From Clostridia bacterium (GTDB lineage: Bacteria; Bacillota; Clostridia; TANB77; CAG-508): a stretch of 6,608 bases of DNA. The notes under the pieces were generated by a model. It did no database searches, was not told the origin of the DNA, and saw only the letters and a program-made list of their open reading frames with translations. This document shows, in pieces, positions 1-6,423 of this stretch. The stretch's first letter is position 1. Each line of letters starts with the position of its first letter. A program made the translations under genes and the position numbers. Location of the stretch: the NCBI GenBank assembly GCA_900759475.1, contig CAAEVK010000029.1:1-6608 (forward strand), read 5' to 3'.

Positions 1-36
1 AGGTATTATAGAGAGGATTTTCCCCTCCAAATACCT
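1..36. repeat. Inverted repeat at the left edge
   Basis: AGGTATT at 1-7 is the exact reverse complement of AATACCT at 30-36. Between them, GAGAGG (11-16) and CCCCTC (22-27) can pair with one mismatch, so the whole stretch can form an interrupted hairpin. It may continue beyond the window edge. There is no strong T-run directly after it on the plus strand, so calling it a terminator would be a guess. Confidence 0.35.
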
Positions 37-75
37 TTGTCAAAATCCTACATATTTTTTTGTCAAAAAACTACA
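36..75. repeat. Two imperfect 17-nt direct repeats, 23 nt apart
   Basis: Positions 36-52 and 59-75 match at 15 of 17 bases and share TTTGTCAAAA and CTACA. On the minus strand each copy contains TTGACA. A third weaker echo (ATTGACATTTACA) lies at 82-94. The two differences are not the adenine-specific changes expected between a DGR template repeat and its variable copy. The function is unknown. Confidence 0.35.
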
Positions 76-93
76 AAAATTATTGACATTTAC

Positions 94-121
94 AACAGGT
101 CAACATGACAGTTGACCTGTT
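94..121. terminator. Perfect 11-bp hairpin downstream of the RT gene
   Basis: AACAGGTCAAC (94-104) and GTTGACCTGTT (111-121) are perfectly complementary around the 6-nt loop ATGACA. It lies about 40 nt past the RT stop codon and is the most likely transcript end for the retroelement operon. The T-run on the minus-strand side (ATTTTTG near 76-81) starts about 13 nt after the stem, so it is not a textbook intrinsic terminator. A structural role in the retroelement RNA is an alternative. Confidence 0.45.
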
Positions 122-160
122 ATTTGTATAACTAAAGTTTAACCAAAAGCATATAAAATT

Positions 161-1259
161 TTAATTTTTTTGAGAAAAGTTACTTAAATTTATTAATTCT
201 TTTTCTAGTTTTTCATAACTTTTGTCAGTTAATAAAAAATCACATTTTTGCAATATTTTGTTTTGCAAATTGTAAGAATTACAATGAGAAGAATGTCCAA
301 TCCAGGCATTAATACTCTGCATTATTTTGGGAATATCTAATTGATTTTTGTGATAAAGTTTATTCCAAGTAGAGACCTTTTTCTTTATTTTCTTTTTACT
401 ATTATTTCTTAACAAAAGATGAGTAGTAAAAATTCTATATCCACAAAAATTCACTCCCATTTTGTAAGGATAATATCGAGACTTATTGTTTAATTTTAGT
501 TGTAAAGTTTGCTCTAGAAAATTAGTAATGTCTTTTTTTATATTAATACAGTCTTGCTTTGTTCTAGCAAGAATAATAAAGTCATCCATGTATCGTACAT
601 AATAATGTATTTTCAAAACTCGTTTGACATATTGATCTAATTCATTTAAATAAATATTAGCAAAAAATTGTGAAGTATAATTTCCAATTGGAATACCGTA
701 TTTCATTTAGACTTGACTTTCCATCAAAAATTAAAATTTTAGTAAATTCTAATAAATCTTTATCTTGTATATATTTTTTCATAATTTGAAATAAAATTTG
801 AGGATTAATAGTATAAAAAAATTTAGAAATGTCACATTTTAAAATCCAAAAATTATTTTTTTGTTTTTGGTAGATTTGCATATATTTTTGTACTTGATAG
901 ACAGCCTTATGTGTGCCTTTATTTTTTAAACAAGCAAAAGAAGTATAAACAAATTTAGGAACAATAAAAGGCTTAATAAATTCTTCTACATACCATTGAT
1001 GAACAATTCTATCAATAAATGGAAGAGCATTAATAATACGTTCTTTTGGCTCATATACTTTGAATGAATAGTATTTTCCAAGATGATATTTTTTATTTCT
1101 AATATTGTTTTCTAAATTAGTAATATTGTTTTCTAAATTCAATTCAAATTTTATAACTTCATCTTTATAAACTTTGTTTTTTCGAGCTCTTTTGTAAGCA
1201 GCTAACAACTTTTTAAATGTAAGTTTTTGATAAAAACAGTTTTTTATCGTTTTAGGCAA
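161..1259 (-). CDS. DGR-type reverse transcriptase, expressed through a +1 frameshift at CGG
   Basis: This is an RNA-directed DNA polymerase of the diversity-generating retroelement class, which copies a template RNA with adenine-directed errors for transfer into a target gene. Two frames must be joined: 1259-699 and 697-161, omitting base 698. The product is 365 residues, normal for the family. Visible motifs are a fingers region with RIINALPFIDRIVHQ (about 74-88), THKA (116-119), motif A KCDISKFF with Asp143, motif B GIPIGNYTSQ (188-197), catalytic YMDD (223-226) and GYRIF (273-277). The SQ after IGN, instead of the SP usual in group II intron enzymes, plus the adjacent avd, point to a DGR. 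The start is TTG at 1259, overlapping avd by 16 nt, because an in-frame stop lies just upstream. Without the frameshift, motif A and the catalytic YMDD would be on separate proteins. The family call is firm; DGR function is inferred because no template repeat is seen. Confidence 0.88.
696..698 (-). other. CGG +1 frameshift site in the RT
   Basis: The zero frame reads AAT GAA ATA CGG TAT; the frame that carries the catalytic half reads GGT ATT CCA ATT GGA. In that second frame a TAA lies only three codons upstream (707-709), so the shift must happen within those few codons. Skipping the C gives I-G-IPIGN, and the glycine is the usual residue before IPIGN in these enzymes. The zero frame runs 13 more codons (counting from TAT) before its TAA at 657-659. 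Confidence 0.8.
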
Positions 1260-1591
1260 GAATTAATCCAGGCTCCTAAAATATTACAAATGTCTGTTAT
1301 TTGCTTACTCCAAGTTTGATAATTCTGTAAAGAAATGTATTTACAAGTATAAGAAATTCTAACAAAGACTTTTAAAACTGTTAAATTAATGTCTAGTTCA
1401 TTTAAGTATCGTAGTTTTTCTCGTTTGTCATAGCATTTAATGGCATGCATCAATATTTTTAAACCTTGGTATAAATTTTCTCGAACTTCTTTTACAAGAA
1501 CAAAGTTTTCTGATTTAGGATATTTTTTGGTTAAATTATAGGTATAATAAATTAGTTCTGTATATTTTTGATAAATAACTAGGTTTCCCAT
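1244..1591 (-). CDS. avd: Avd-like four-helix-bundle accessory protein of a DGR
   Basis: This is a 115-residue, basic, all-helical protein matching the bacterial Avd / four-helix-bundle family. In characterised DGRs, Avd forms a pentameric ring that binds the reverse transcriptase and template RNA and is needed for cDNA synthesis. Family-typical segments visible here are IYQKYTELIYYTYNL (about 6-20), the central REKLRYLNELD (57-67), LKVFVRISYTCKYIS (73-87) and the C-terminal WSKQITDICNILGAWI (94-109). The ATG at 1591 follows GGAGG (1598-1602) by 6 nt. It lies 90 nt after the MutS-like gene and overlaps the RT start by 16 nt, implying co-transcription and coupled translation. This frame is intact and has no CGG codon; its arginines use CGA and AGA. 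Confidence 0.85.
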   Translation of the reverse strand: MGNLVIYQKYTELIYYTYNLTKKYPKSENFVLVKEVRENLYQGLKILMHAIKCYDKREKLRYLNELDINLTVLKVFVRISYTCKYISLQNYQTWSKQITDICNILGAWINSCLKR

Positions 1592-1681
1592 TCTTTTCCT
1601 CCATATTTTGTATAAAAAATGTTTTTTCTGTCAGAAAAATTATTTTGTTTAAAATGTAAAAGCAAATTTTAAATTTTTCTC
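1592..1681 (-). other. Spacer between msl and avd with a small hairpin
   Basis: The 90-nt gap contains a 7-bp stem, TTTTTCT (1623-1629) with AGAAAAA (1633-1639), around a 3-nt loop, followed by the avd ribosome binding site. I see no template-repeat candidate here. The stem might act in transcript processing or attenuation, but nothing in the sequence decides this. Confidence 0.3.
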
Positions 1682-2094
1682 TTAGTGTTTATAAATTTTT
1701 ATTAAATCATTGTGAATATTTGATAAAATTTCAAAGGATTCTTTAAAACTAATGGAGTTCATATCTAAATTTAATAATTTATCAATAGTTTCTTTCAATT
1801 TTAAATTGTTTATATAATCAGAATAGTTATTTATTTTTTCATAATTAGAATCAACAATTTCAAAATCAACTTTTTCTTTTTTTAAAATGTTAATATAGTA
1901 TTCCAGTCTACTTCCGTGGAAATCCACATTTCATAATGGTTTCGTTAAAATTTGTTAGTTTAAAACCTAACAACTCAGACAAAAAAGTAGCGTCATTTTC
2001 TAATGCAATATAAAAGATACCGCTCTTAAAAAGATAAACTTTTCCGAGAATTTGTTTGTTTACATTTATTGTATAAATGATATAATTTACTCAT
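1682..2094 (-). CDS. MutS N-terminal-domain-like DGR accessory protein, read through two CGG frameshifts
   Basis: Joining 2094-2047, 2045-1917 and 1915-1682 (omitting bases 2046 and 1916) gives one 136-residue protein. The joined product matches MutS domain I. KVYLFKSGIFYIALENDA (about 18-35) corresponds to the MutS core that usually reads LLFxxGDFYExFxxDA, and KCGFPGSRLEYYI (55-67) to the segment usually reading xxGVPYHxxxxYI. The tail is helical and acidic. The ATPase, clamp and connector domains of MutS are absent, and the MutS DFYE motif is IFYI here. MutS-like genes are known accessory genes of some DGRs; their role is not established. The ATG at 2094 is the only plausible start in frame, and a strong AGGAGG lies 16 nt upstream, an unusually long gap. 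Read without frameshifts it is three fragments, the longest only 81 codons. Confidence 0.75.
1914..1916 (-). other. CGG +1 frameshift site 2 in the MutS-like gene
   Basis: The zero frame reads GGA TTT CCA CGG AAG TAG and stops two codons later. The next frame reads GGA AGT AGA CTG and has a TGA seven codons upstream, so the overlap is only about 26 nt. Skipping the C gives CGFP-G-SRLEYY, which aligns without gap to the MutS segment GVPYHxxxxY. Codons before and after are CCA and GGA. Confidence 0.8.
2044..2046 (-). other. CGG +1 frameshift site 1 in the MutS-like gene
   Basis: The zero frame from the ATG at 2094 reads AAT TCT CGG AAA AGT and reaches TAA after five further codons. The conserved core VYLFKSGIFYI lies in the +1 frame. 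Skipping the C gives NS-G-KVYLFK. The two frames overlap for more than ten codons here, so the exact point is less tightly fixed than at the RT site; CGG is the natural candidate by analogy. Confidence 0.65.
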
Positions 2095-2110
2095 ATGTAT
2101 ATATACTTAA

Positions 2111-2116
2111 CCTCCT
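2111..2116 (-). promoter_or_regulatory. Ribosome binding site of the MutS-like gene, unusually distant
   Basis: AGGAGG on the minus strand (within AGAAAGGAGG, 2111-2120) lies 16 nt from the ATG at 2094. The usual gap is 5-9 nt. The intervening bases are TA-rich, and an in-frame TAA between them rules out an earlier start except a rare ATA. Confidence 0.6.
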
Positions 2117-2123
2117 TTCTTTC

Positions 2124-2144
2124 AACTTTTTATCCTAAAAAGTT
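2124..2144. repeat. Hairpin in the leader of the retroelement operon
   Basis: AACTTTTT (2124-2131) pairs perfectly with AAAAAGTT (2137-2144) around a 5-nt loop. It lies directly upstream of the AGGAGG of the first operon gene and could influence initiation. The stem is mostly A-T and therefore weak. Confidence 0.35.
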
Positions 2145-2278
2145 ATAAATTGAATAGAACAATTTATATAATAATGATATAAAAAAGAAAAAAATAGGGA
2201 AAACGGTCGAAAAAGTAAAAAAGTTTATTTTAATTTATAAAAAAATGGTTTCAAAAAATTATAAACATTTTGAATATT

Positions 2279-2313
2279 ATTTTTTTCCTACTAAATAAAT
2301 ATTGGAAAAAAAT
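2279..2313. repeat. 10-bp inverted repeat upstream of the acyl-CoA synthetase promoter
   Basis: ATTTTTTTCC (2279-2288) and GGAAAAAAAT (2304-2313) are perfectly complementary around a 15-nt spacer. It ends 14 nt before the predicted -35 box. It could be an operator, but the arms are homopolymer-rich and could pair by chance. Confidence 0.3.
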
Positions 2314-2326
2314 CCTAAAGTTTCTA

Positions 2327-2355
2327 TTGTAAATTTACTTTTATATAGATATAAT
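2327..2355 (+). promoter_or_regulatory. Predicted sigma-A-type promoter of the acyl-CoA synthetase
   Basis: TTGTAA (2327-2332) is followed after 17 nt by a perfect TATAAT (2350-2355). Transcription would begin near 2362, giving a leader of about 37 nt with GGGAGG (2388-2393) five bases before the ATG at 2399. Confidence 0.55.
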
Positions 2356-2398
2356 GCTATTGAGTTTAAAATTTTATGATAAATGATGGGAGGATAGC

Positions 2399-4118
2399 AT
2401 GGAAAAGAGATTAAAAGAATTTAAAGGACATAAGATGGGGGAACTCCAAAATTTTAAAGAGTTATTAGAAAGAGCAACAAAACTTTATGGAACAAAAGTA
2501 GCATTTCAATATAAAAAAGATATAAAAAAAGAAGAATACACAACTCACACTTTTCAAGAATATAAAGACGATGTTGTAGCTTTAGCTACTGGATTAATGG
2601 AAAAAGGTGCTAAAAGAGTTGCTGTTATTGGACCAAACCGTTATGAATGGTGTGTAGCCTATATGGGGACTTTAGTAGGAGGAATGTGTGTTGTACCTCT
2701 AGACAAATTATTACCAGACAATGAAATAGAAAATTTAATTATTAGAAGTAAGGCAGACACCGTAATTTTTGATAAAAAATATTTGTCTGCTTTTCAAAAA
2801 ATAAAAGAAGATAATAAAAGTTCATTAACAGAATACATTTGTATGGATAAAGTAAAAGATTTTCATAACTATGAAGAACTAGTTAAACAAGGAAAACAAC
2901 TTCGTAATAAGGGAGATAATAGATATGAACAGACTAAAATAGATAATGAAAAAATGTCTATTATGCTTTTTACATCTGGAACTACCTCTGCTTCAAAAGC
3001 GGTTATGTTATCACACAAAAATATATGTTCTAACATAAATGCAATGCCACATTTTGTATTAATGTATGAAACAGATGTGTTATTGTCTGTTTTGCCAATT
3101 CATCATACTTTTGAATGTACAATTACATTTTTATACGGTTGCCTATATTGTGGTGCAACAATTGCTTTTTGTGATGGACTAAAATATATATCTAATAATC
3201 TAAAAGAATATGGTGTAACTGTATTTGTTGGAGTTCCATTAATGCTAGAACTAATGTATAAAAAAATCCAAAAAGGAATTGAAAAACAAGGAAAAGATAA
3301 ATTAATTAAAACTATGACAGCAATTACTACACTATTAGCCAAGATGCATATTGATATTAGAAAAAAGGTATATCAACAAATTTTAGAAAATTTAGGTGGA
3401 AAATTAAGGCTTGTTTTATATGGTGGAGCACCAATGGAAAAAAGTACAGTAATAGGACTATCTGCTTTTGGAATTGATATGGTACAAGGATATGGTTTAA
3501 CAGAAACTTCTCCAGTTATTACTGCAGAAACAGACCATTTTAAATGTCCACGGTTCTAGTGGATTGGTTATGAAAAATGAAGAGGTAAAAATAGATAATC
3601 CAAATGAAGAGGGAATTGGAGAAGTGGTTGTTAAAGGACCAAATGTTATGTTAGGCTATTATGAGGATGAAGAAGAAACAAAAAAAGTGCTAAAAGATGG
3701 TTGGCTCTATACAGGGGATTTAGGGTATTTTGACAAAAATGGATATTTATATTTAACAGGCAGAAAAAAAGATGTTATTGTATTAAAAAATGGTAAAAAT
3801 GTATATCCACAAGAAATAGAATTTTTAATTAATAAATTACCAATTGTGGCTGAAAACATGGTTTATGGAAAACCAATTCGAAATAATGATTTACAAATAA
3901 CAGCTAAAATAGTATATAATGCAGAGGCAATGAAGGAAAACTACCCAGAAGCAAAAAAAGAAGAATATTACCATATTATTTGGAAAAAAATAAAAGAAGA
4001 AATTAATCCACAAATACCAGATTATAAGCATATTAAAGAAATTGTTGTAACAGATGAGCCATTAATAAAAACAACAACACAAAAAATAAAAAGAGCAGAA
4101 GAAATGAAAAAAATGTAA
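2399..4118 (+). CDS. Long-chain acyl-CoA synthetase (AMP-forming), read through a CGG frameshift
   Basis: This enzyme of the adenylate-forming superfamily activates a carboxylic acid, probably a fatty acid, with ATP and CoA to acyl-CoA, AMP and pyrophosphate. Joining 2399-3550 and 3552-4118 gives 572 residues, a normal length. Motifs in order are the phosphate loop FTSGTTSASKAVMLSH (about 191-206), GGAP (342-345), YGLTETSP (365-372), GSSGL (385-389), GEVVVKGPNVMLGYY (407-421), YTGDLGYF (437-444), the hinge GRKKD (454-458) and the C-terminal TTTQKIKR with catalytic-type Lys562. The phosphate loop has TSASKA where many members have TGxPKG. No signal peptide or membrane segment is evident, so it should be cytoplasmic or peripheral. 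The gene is monocistronic, with its own promoter and terminator. Read conventionally it stops at TAG 3557-3559, cutting off the C-terminal domain. Substrate length cannot be told from the sequence. Confidence 0.87.
3551..3553 (+). other. CGG +1 frameshift site in the acyl-CoA synthetase
   Basis: The zero frame reads AAA TGT CCA CGG TTC TAG and stops two codons later. Omitting C3551 continues as GGT TCT AGT GGA TTG GTT ATG. This yields KCP-G-SSGLVMK, matching the position and spacing of the conserved GSxG segment that follows YGLTETSP in this family. The codon before is CCA, as at site 2 of the MutS-like gene. Confidence 0.78.
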
Positions 4119-4135
4119 ATTAATATATGGTTCTT

Positions 4136-4199
4136 CAAAAAAAGAGTAAGCATTTTAAACAATATGAAATGGAAAATATTGTTTAAGACGCTTACTTTT
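4136..4199. terminator. Bidirectional intrinsic terminator between convergent genes
   Basis: The stem pairs AGTAAGC (4145-4151) with GCTTACT (4190-4196) and continues inward through TAAACAATAT (4156-4165) with ATATTGTTTA (4176-4185), with only one mismatch and one wobble between them. The loop is 4166-4175. TTTT follows on the plus strand, and the A-run at 4137-4143 gives a T-run for the minus strand. It therefore serves both the acyl-CoA synthetase and feoB. Confidence 0.85.
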
Positions 4200-4251
4200 G
4201 CTTTATATAAAAATCACAATCATTGTAAGTTTTATGGAATAGTATTAATAA

Positions 4252-6390
4252 TTAAAGTGCAAATACATTCCAAATAGTGGTGGTAGCAAAACAAATAACA
4301 ATTCCACATAAAGTAGGAATAATAAATGAGGCAAATGTCCATTTCCAACTACCGGTTTCTTTTTTTATAGTTAGTAAAGTAGTAGCACAAGGAAAATGTA
4401 AGAGCGTAATAATCATAAAATTAATTGCTGTAAGAAATGTCCAACCATTTTGAATAAGAACATTTCCAATTTGACTTATATCTTCTAAATCTACTAAAAC
4501 ACCTTGAGATAGATAACTCATTAAAACAATAGGTAAAACAATTTCATTTGCAGGAAGACCTAAGATAAAAGCAGTAATAATATAGCCATCTAAACCAATT
4601 AGTTTGGCAAATGGGTCAAAAAATGTAGCAATATAGGTTAACAATGTAGTATCAGAAATTGTAATATTTGCTAATAGCCATATAACAATTCCAGCAGGTG
4701 CGGCAACGGAAATTGCTCTTCCAAGGACAAAAAGCGTTCTGTCAAAAATAGATCGAATAAAAATTTTTCCCAATTGCGGTTTTCGATAAGGTGGCAATTC
4801 TAATACAAATGAAGAAGGCAAGCCTTTTAATAGTGTATGAGATAATAATTTTGAAATCACTAATGTTAAATATATTCCAAAAATAACAACTCCTAAAACA
4901 ACACCAGTGGCAACAATAGAAGAATAAAATCCACCAAATAAACCACCAAAAAAAACCAGAGAAACAGTAATTAGCATAGGAAATCTTCCATTACAAGGAA
5001 CAAAGGCATTTGTAATAATAGCAATTAGCCTTTCACGAGGGGAATCAATAATTCTACATCCAACTACACCAGCTGCATTACAGCCAAACCCCATACACAT
5101 GGTTAATGCTTGCTTACCAGTAGTACATGCTTTTTGAAAAAAATTATCTAAATTAAAAGCAATCCTTGGTAAATATCCTAAATCCTCTAATATTGTAAAA
5201 AGGGGAAAAAATATTGCCATAGGGGGGAGCATAACAGCAATAACCCAAGCCAATGTTTTATACATTCCCAATACAAAAATATTGGAAAGCCAATCAGGTG
5301 CATGGATAACATCAAAAGCGTATAATAATTTTTCTTCTATGATAGCAAATAGATTAGATAATATTTGAGAAGGATAATTTGCTCCAACAATTGTAAGCCA
5401 AAATATAATTCCTAAAAATAAAATCATAATAGGAATACCATATCTTTTAGAAGTAAGGATTTTATCTATTTTTCTATCTCGATTTTGATAACCTTTTTTC
5501 TCAAAATGGACAACATCATTACAAATATTTTCAGCATAAAAAACAATACTAGAAACAATTTTATCTTTAAAATTACTAGCATCAATTGCATTATTTTCTA
5601 ACAGACTTTGTGCTTGTAGCAGTAAATTTTCTAAATTTGGCTGATGAAATGAAATATTTAAATGGTTTTTAATCGATTTTAATATTTTCTGATTTCCATC
5701 CAATAGTTTTAAAGAAAGCCACCTAGTAGGTAAACTATGGGAACTTTTAGAAAGTGCAGGTTCTAGCAAACTAATTGCTTCTTCAATAATAGGAAGGTAA
5801 GTAATTTTTTTTGTTTGACAAACATATTTTTTACTACAAACATCATAAACAGCCTTCATTAAATGCTTTAAAGTAGTACTTTTTCTTGCAACAGTACCGA
5901 CTACAGGAACACCTAAATAGTTAGAAAGCTGTTCCAAATCAATAGAAATACCCTTCTTTTTAGCTTCATCCAACAAATTTACACAAACAACAATGTGTTC
6001 TGTAATTTCCATTATTTGATAAACAAGATTTAGATTTCTTTCAAGACATGTTGCATCAACAACTACAATAGTACAATCTTGTTCTCCAAAACAAATAAAA
6101 TTTCTTGCAATTTCTTCTTCTTCAGAATTAGACATAATAGAATATGTACCAGGAATATCAACCAGCAAAAAATCAGTATGATTATAATGGCAAATACCGT
6201 AAGCATTAGACACTGTTTTGCCAGGCCAATTACCAGTATGCTGATGCATGCCTGTTAAACCATTAAAAACTGTGCTTTTTCCGACATTAGGGTTTCCAGC
6301 CAAAGCAATGGTATATTTACATTTTTTTTTTAATTCATGAATATTACTTTCTAAAACTTTGGTACCGGTTGAACTTTTTGTAAGTCCCAT
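4252..6390 (-). CDS. feoB: Ferrous iron transport protein B
   Basis: FeoB imports Fe(II) across the cytoplasmic membrane using a GTP-binding N-terminal domain. The protein is 712 residues. G-protein motifs are G1 GNPNVGKS (32-39), Thr59 in the G2 region, G3 DIPG (78-81), G4 NLLD (138-141) and G5 ARKS (168-171). A helical spacer follows to about residue 310, then a multi-spanning domain (about 318-710) with the two gate repeats: GFGCN (434-438), and GLPANE (611-616) with FPCATT (666-671), ending with KETGSWKW (677-684). The ATG at 6390 is chosen over the upstream TTG at 6405 because GGAGGAGG (6396-6403) sits 5 nt before it and overlaps the longer version. No feoA or feoC is adjacent. The frame is intact and contains no in-frame CGG codon in 713 codons, although CGG occurs out of frame five times. 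Confidence 0.95.
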   Translation of the reverse strand: MGLTKSSTGTKVLESNIHELKKKCKYTIALAGNPNVGKSTVFNGLTGMHQHTGNWPGKTVSNAYGICHYNHTDFLLVDIPGTYSIMSNSEEEEIARNFICFGEQDCTIVVVDATCLERNLNLVYQIMEITEHIVVCVNLLDEAKKKGISIDLEQLSNYLGVPVVGTVARKSTTLKHLMKAVYDVCSKKYVCQTKKITYLPIIEEAISLLEPALSKSSHSLPTRWLSLKLLDGNQKILKSIKNHLNISFHQPNLENLLLQAQSLLENNAIDASNFKDKIVSSIVFYAENICNDVVHFEKKGYQNRDRKIDKILTSKRYGIPIMILFLGIIFWLTIVGANYPSQILSNLFAIIEEKLLYAFDVIHAPDWLSNIFVLGMYKTLAWVIAVMLPPMAIFFPLFTILEDLGYLPRIAFNLDNFFQKACTTGKQALTMCMGFGCNAAGVVGCRIIDSPRERLIAIITNAFVPCNGRFPMLITVSLVFFGGLFGGFYSSIVATGVVLGVVIFGIYLTLVISKLLSHTLLKGLPSSFVLELPPYRKPQLGKIFIRSIFDRTLFVLGRAISVAAPAGIVIWLLANITISDTTLLTYIATFFDPFAKLIGLDGYIITAFILGLPANEIVLPIVLMSYLSQGVLVDLEDISQIGNVLIQNGWTFLTAINFMIITLLHFPCATTLLTIKKETGSWKWTFASFIIPTLCGIVICFATTTIWNVFAL

Positions 6391-6423
6391 TGCAACCTCC
6401 TCCAATATATAAAAAGATATTGT

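Larger units (their letters stand above)
2095..2398. other. Divergent intergenic region between the retroelement operon and the acyl-CoA synthetase
   Basis: These 304 nt are very A+T rich and contain no ORF of note. They hold the leader hairpin and ribosome binding site of the minus-strand operon, a 10-bp inverted repeat (2279-2313) and a promoter-like pair for the plus-strand gene (2327-2355). For the minus-strand operon I could not find a convincing -35/-10 pair; many TATA-like hexamers occur but none with a good partner. Confidence 0.6.

Noticed and set aside
36..75. Direct repeats as a DGR template/variable pair
   Set aside because: They are only 17 nt long and their differences are not at template adenines.
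161..1259. RT as a pseudogene or as two separate proteins with the second starting at the ATG at 706
   Set aside because: The same +1 change at CGG occurs in two other genes, both halves keep their conserved motifs, and a split between motif A and the YMDD box would be unusual. The 706 ATG also lacks a convincing ribosome binding site.
2121..2260. A defined promoter for the retroelement operon
   Set aside because: Several TATA-like hexamers exist on the minus strand, but none has a good -35 partner at 16-18 nt.
3103..3342. Minus-strand open frame opposite the acyl-CoA synthetase
   Set aside because: It lies wholly inside a well-supported gene and resembles no family; a shadow frame.
698..3551. 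The shared TAAATG string near the RT and acyl-CoA synthetase sites as the shift signal
   Set aside because: It sits in different phases at the two sites and is absent from the two MutS-like sites, whereas CGG is in frame at all four.
696..3553. Sequencing or assembly error as the cause of the frameshifts
   Set aside because: The sites are not in long homopolymers, and four errors all adding a C before an in-frame GGN codon are improbable. It cannot be fully excluded without reads.
696..3553. Reassignment of CGG to another amino acid or stop as a triplet
   Set aside because: A triplet reassignment would not change the reading frame, while all four sites require a one-base shift.
6391..6405. 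Upstream TTG start for feoB
   Set aside because: It would place the GGAGGAGG ribosome binding site inside the coding region; the ATG at 6390 has ideal spacing.
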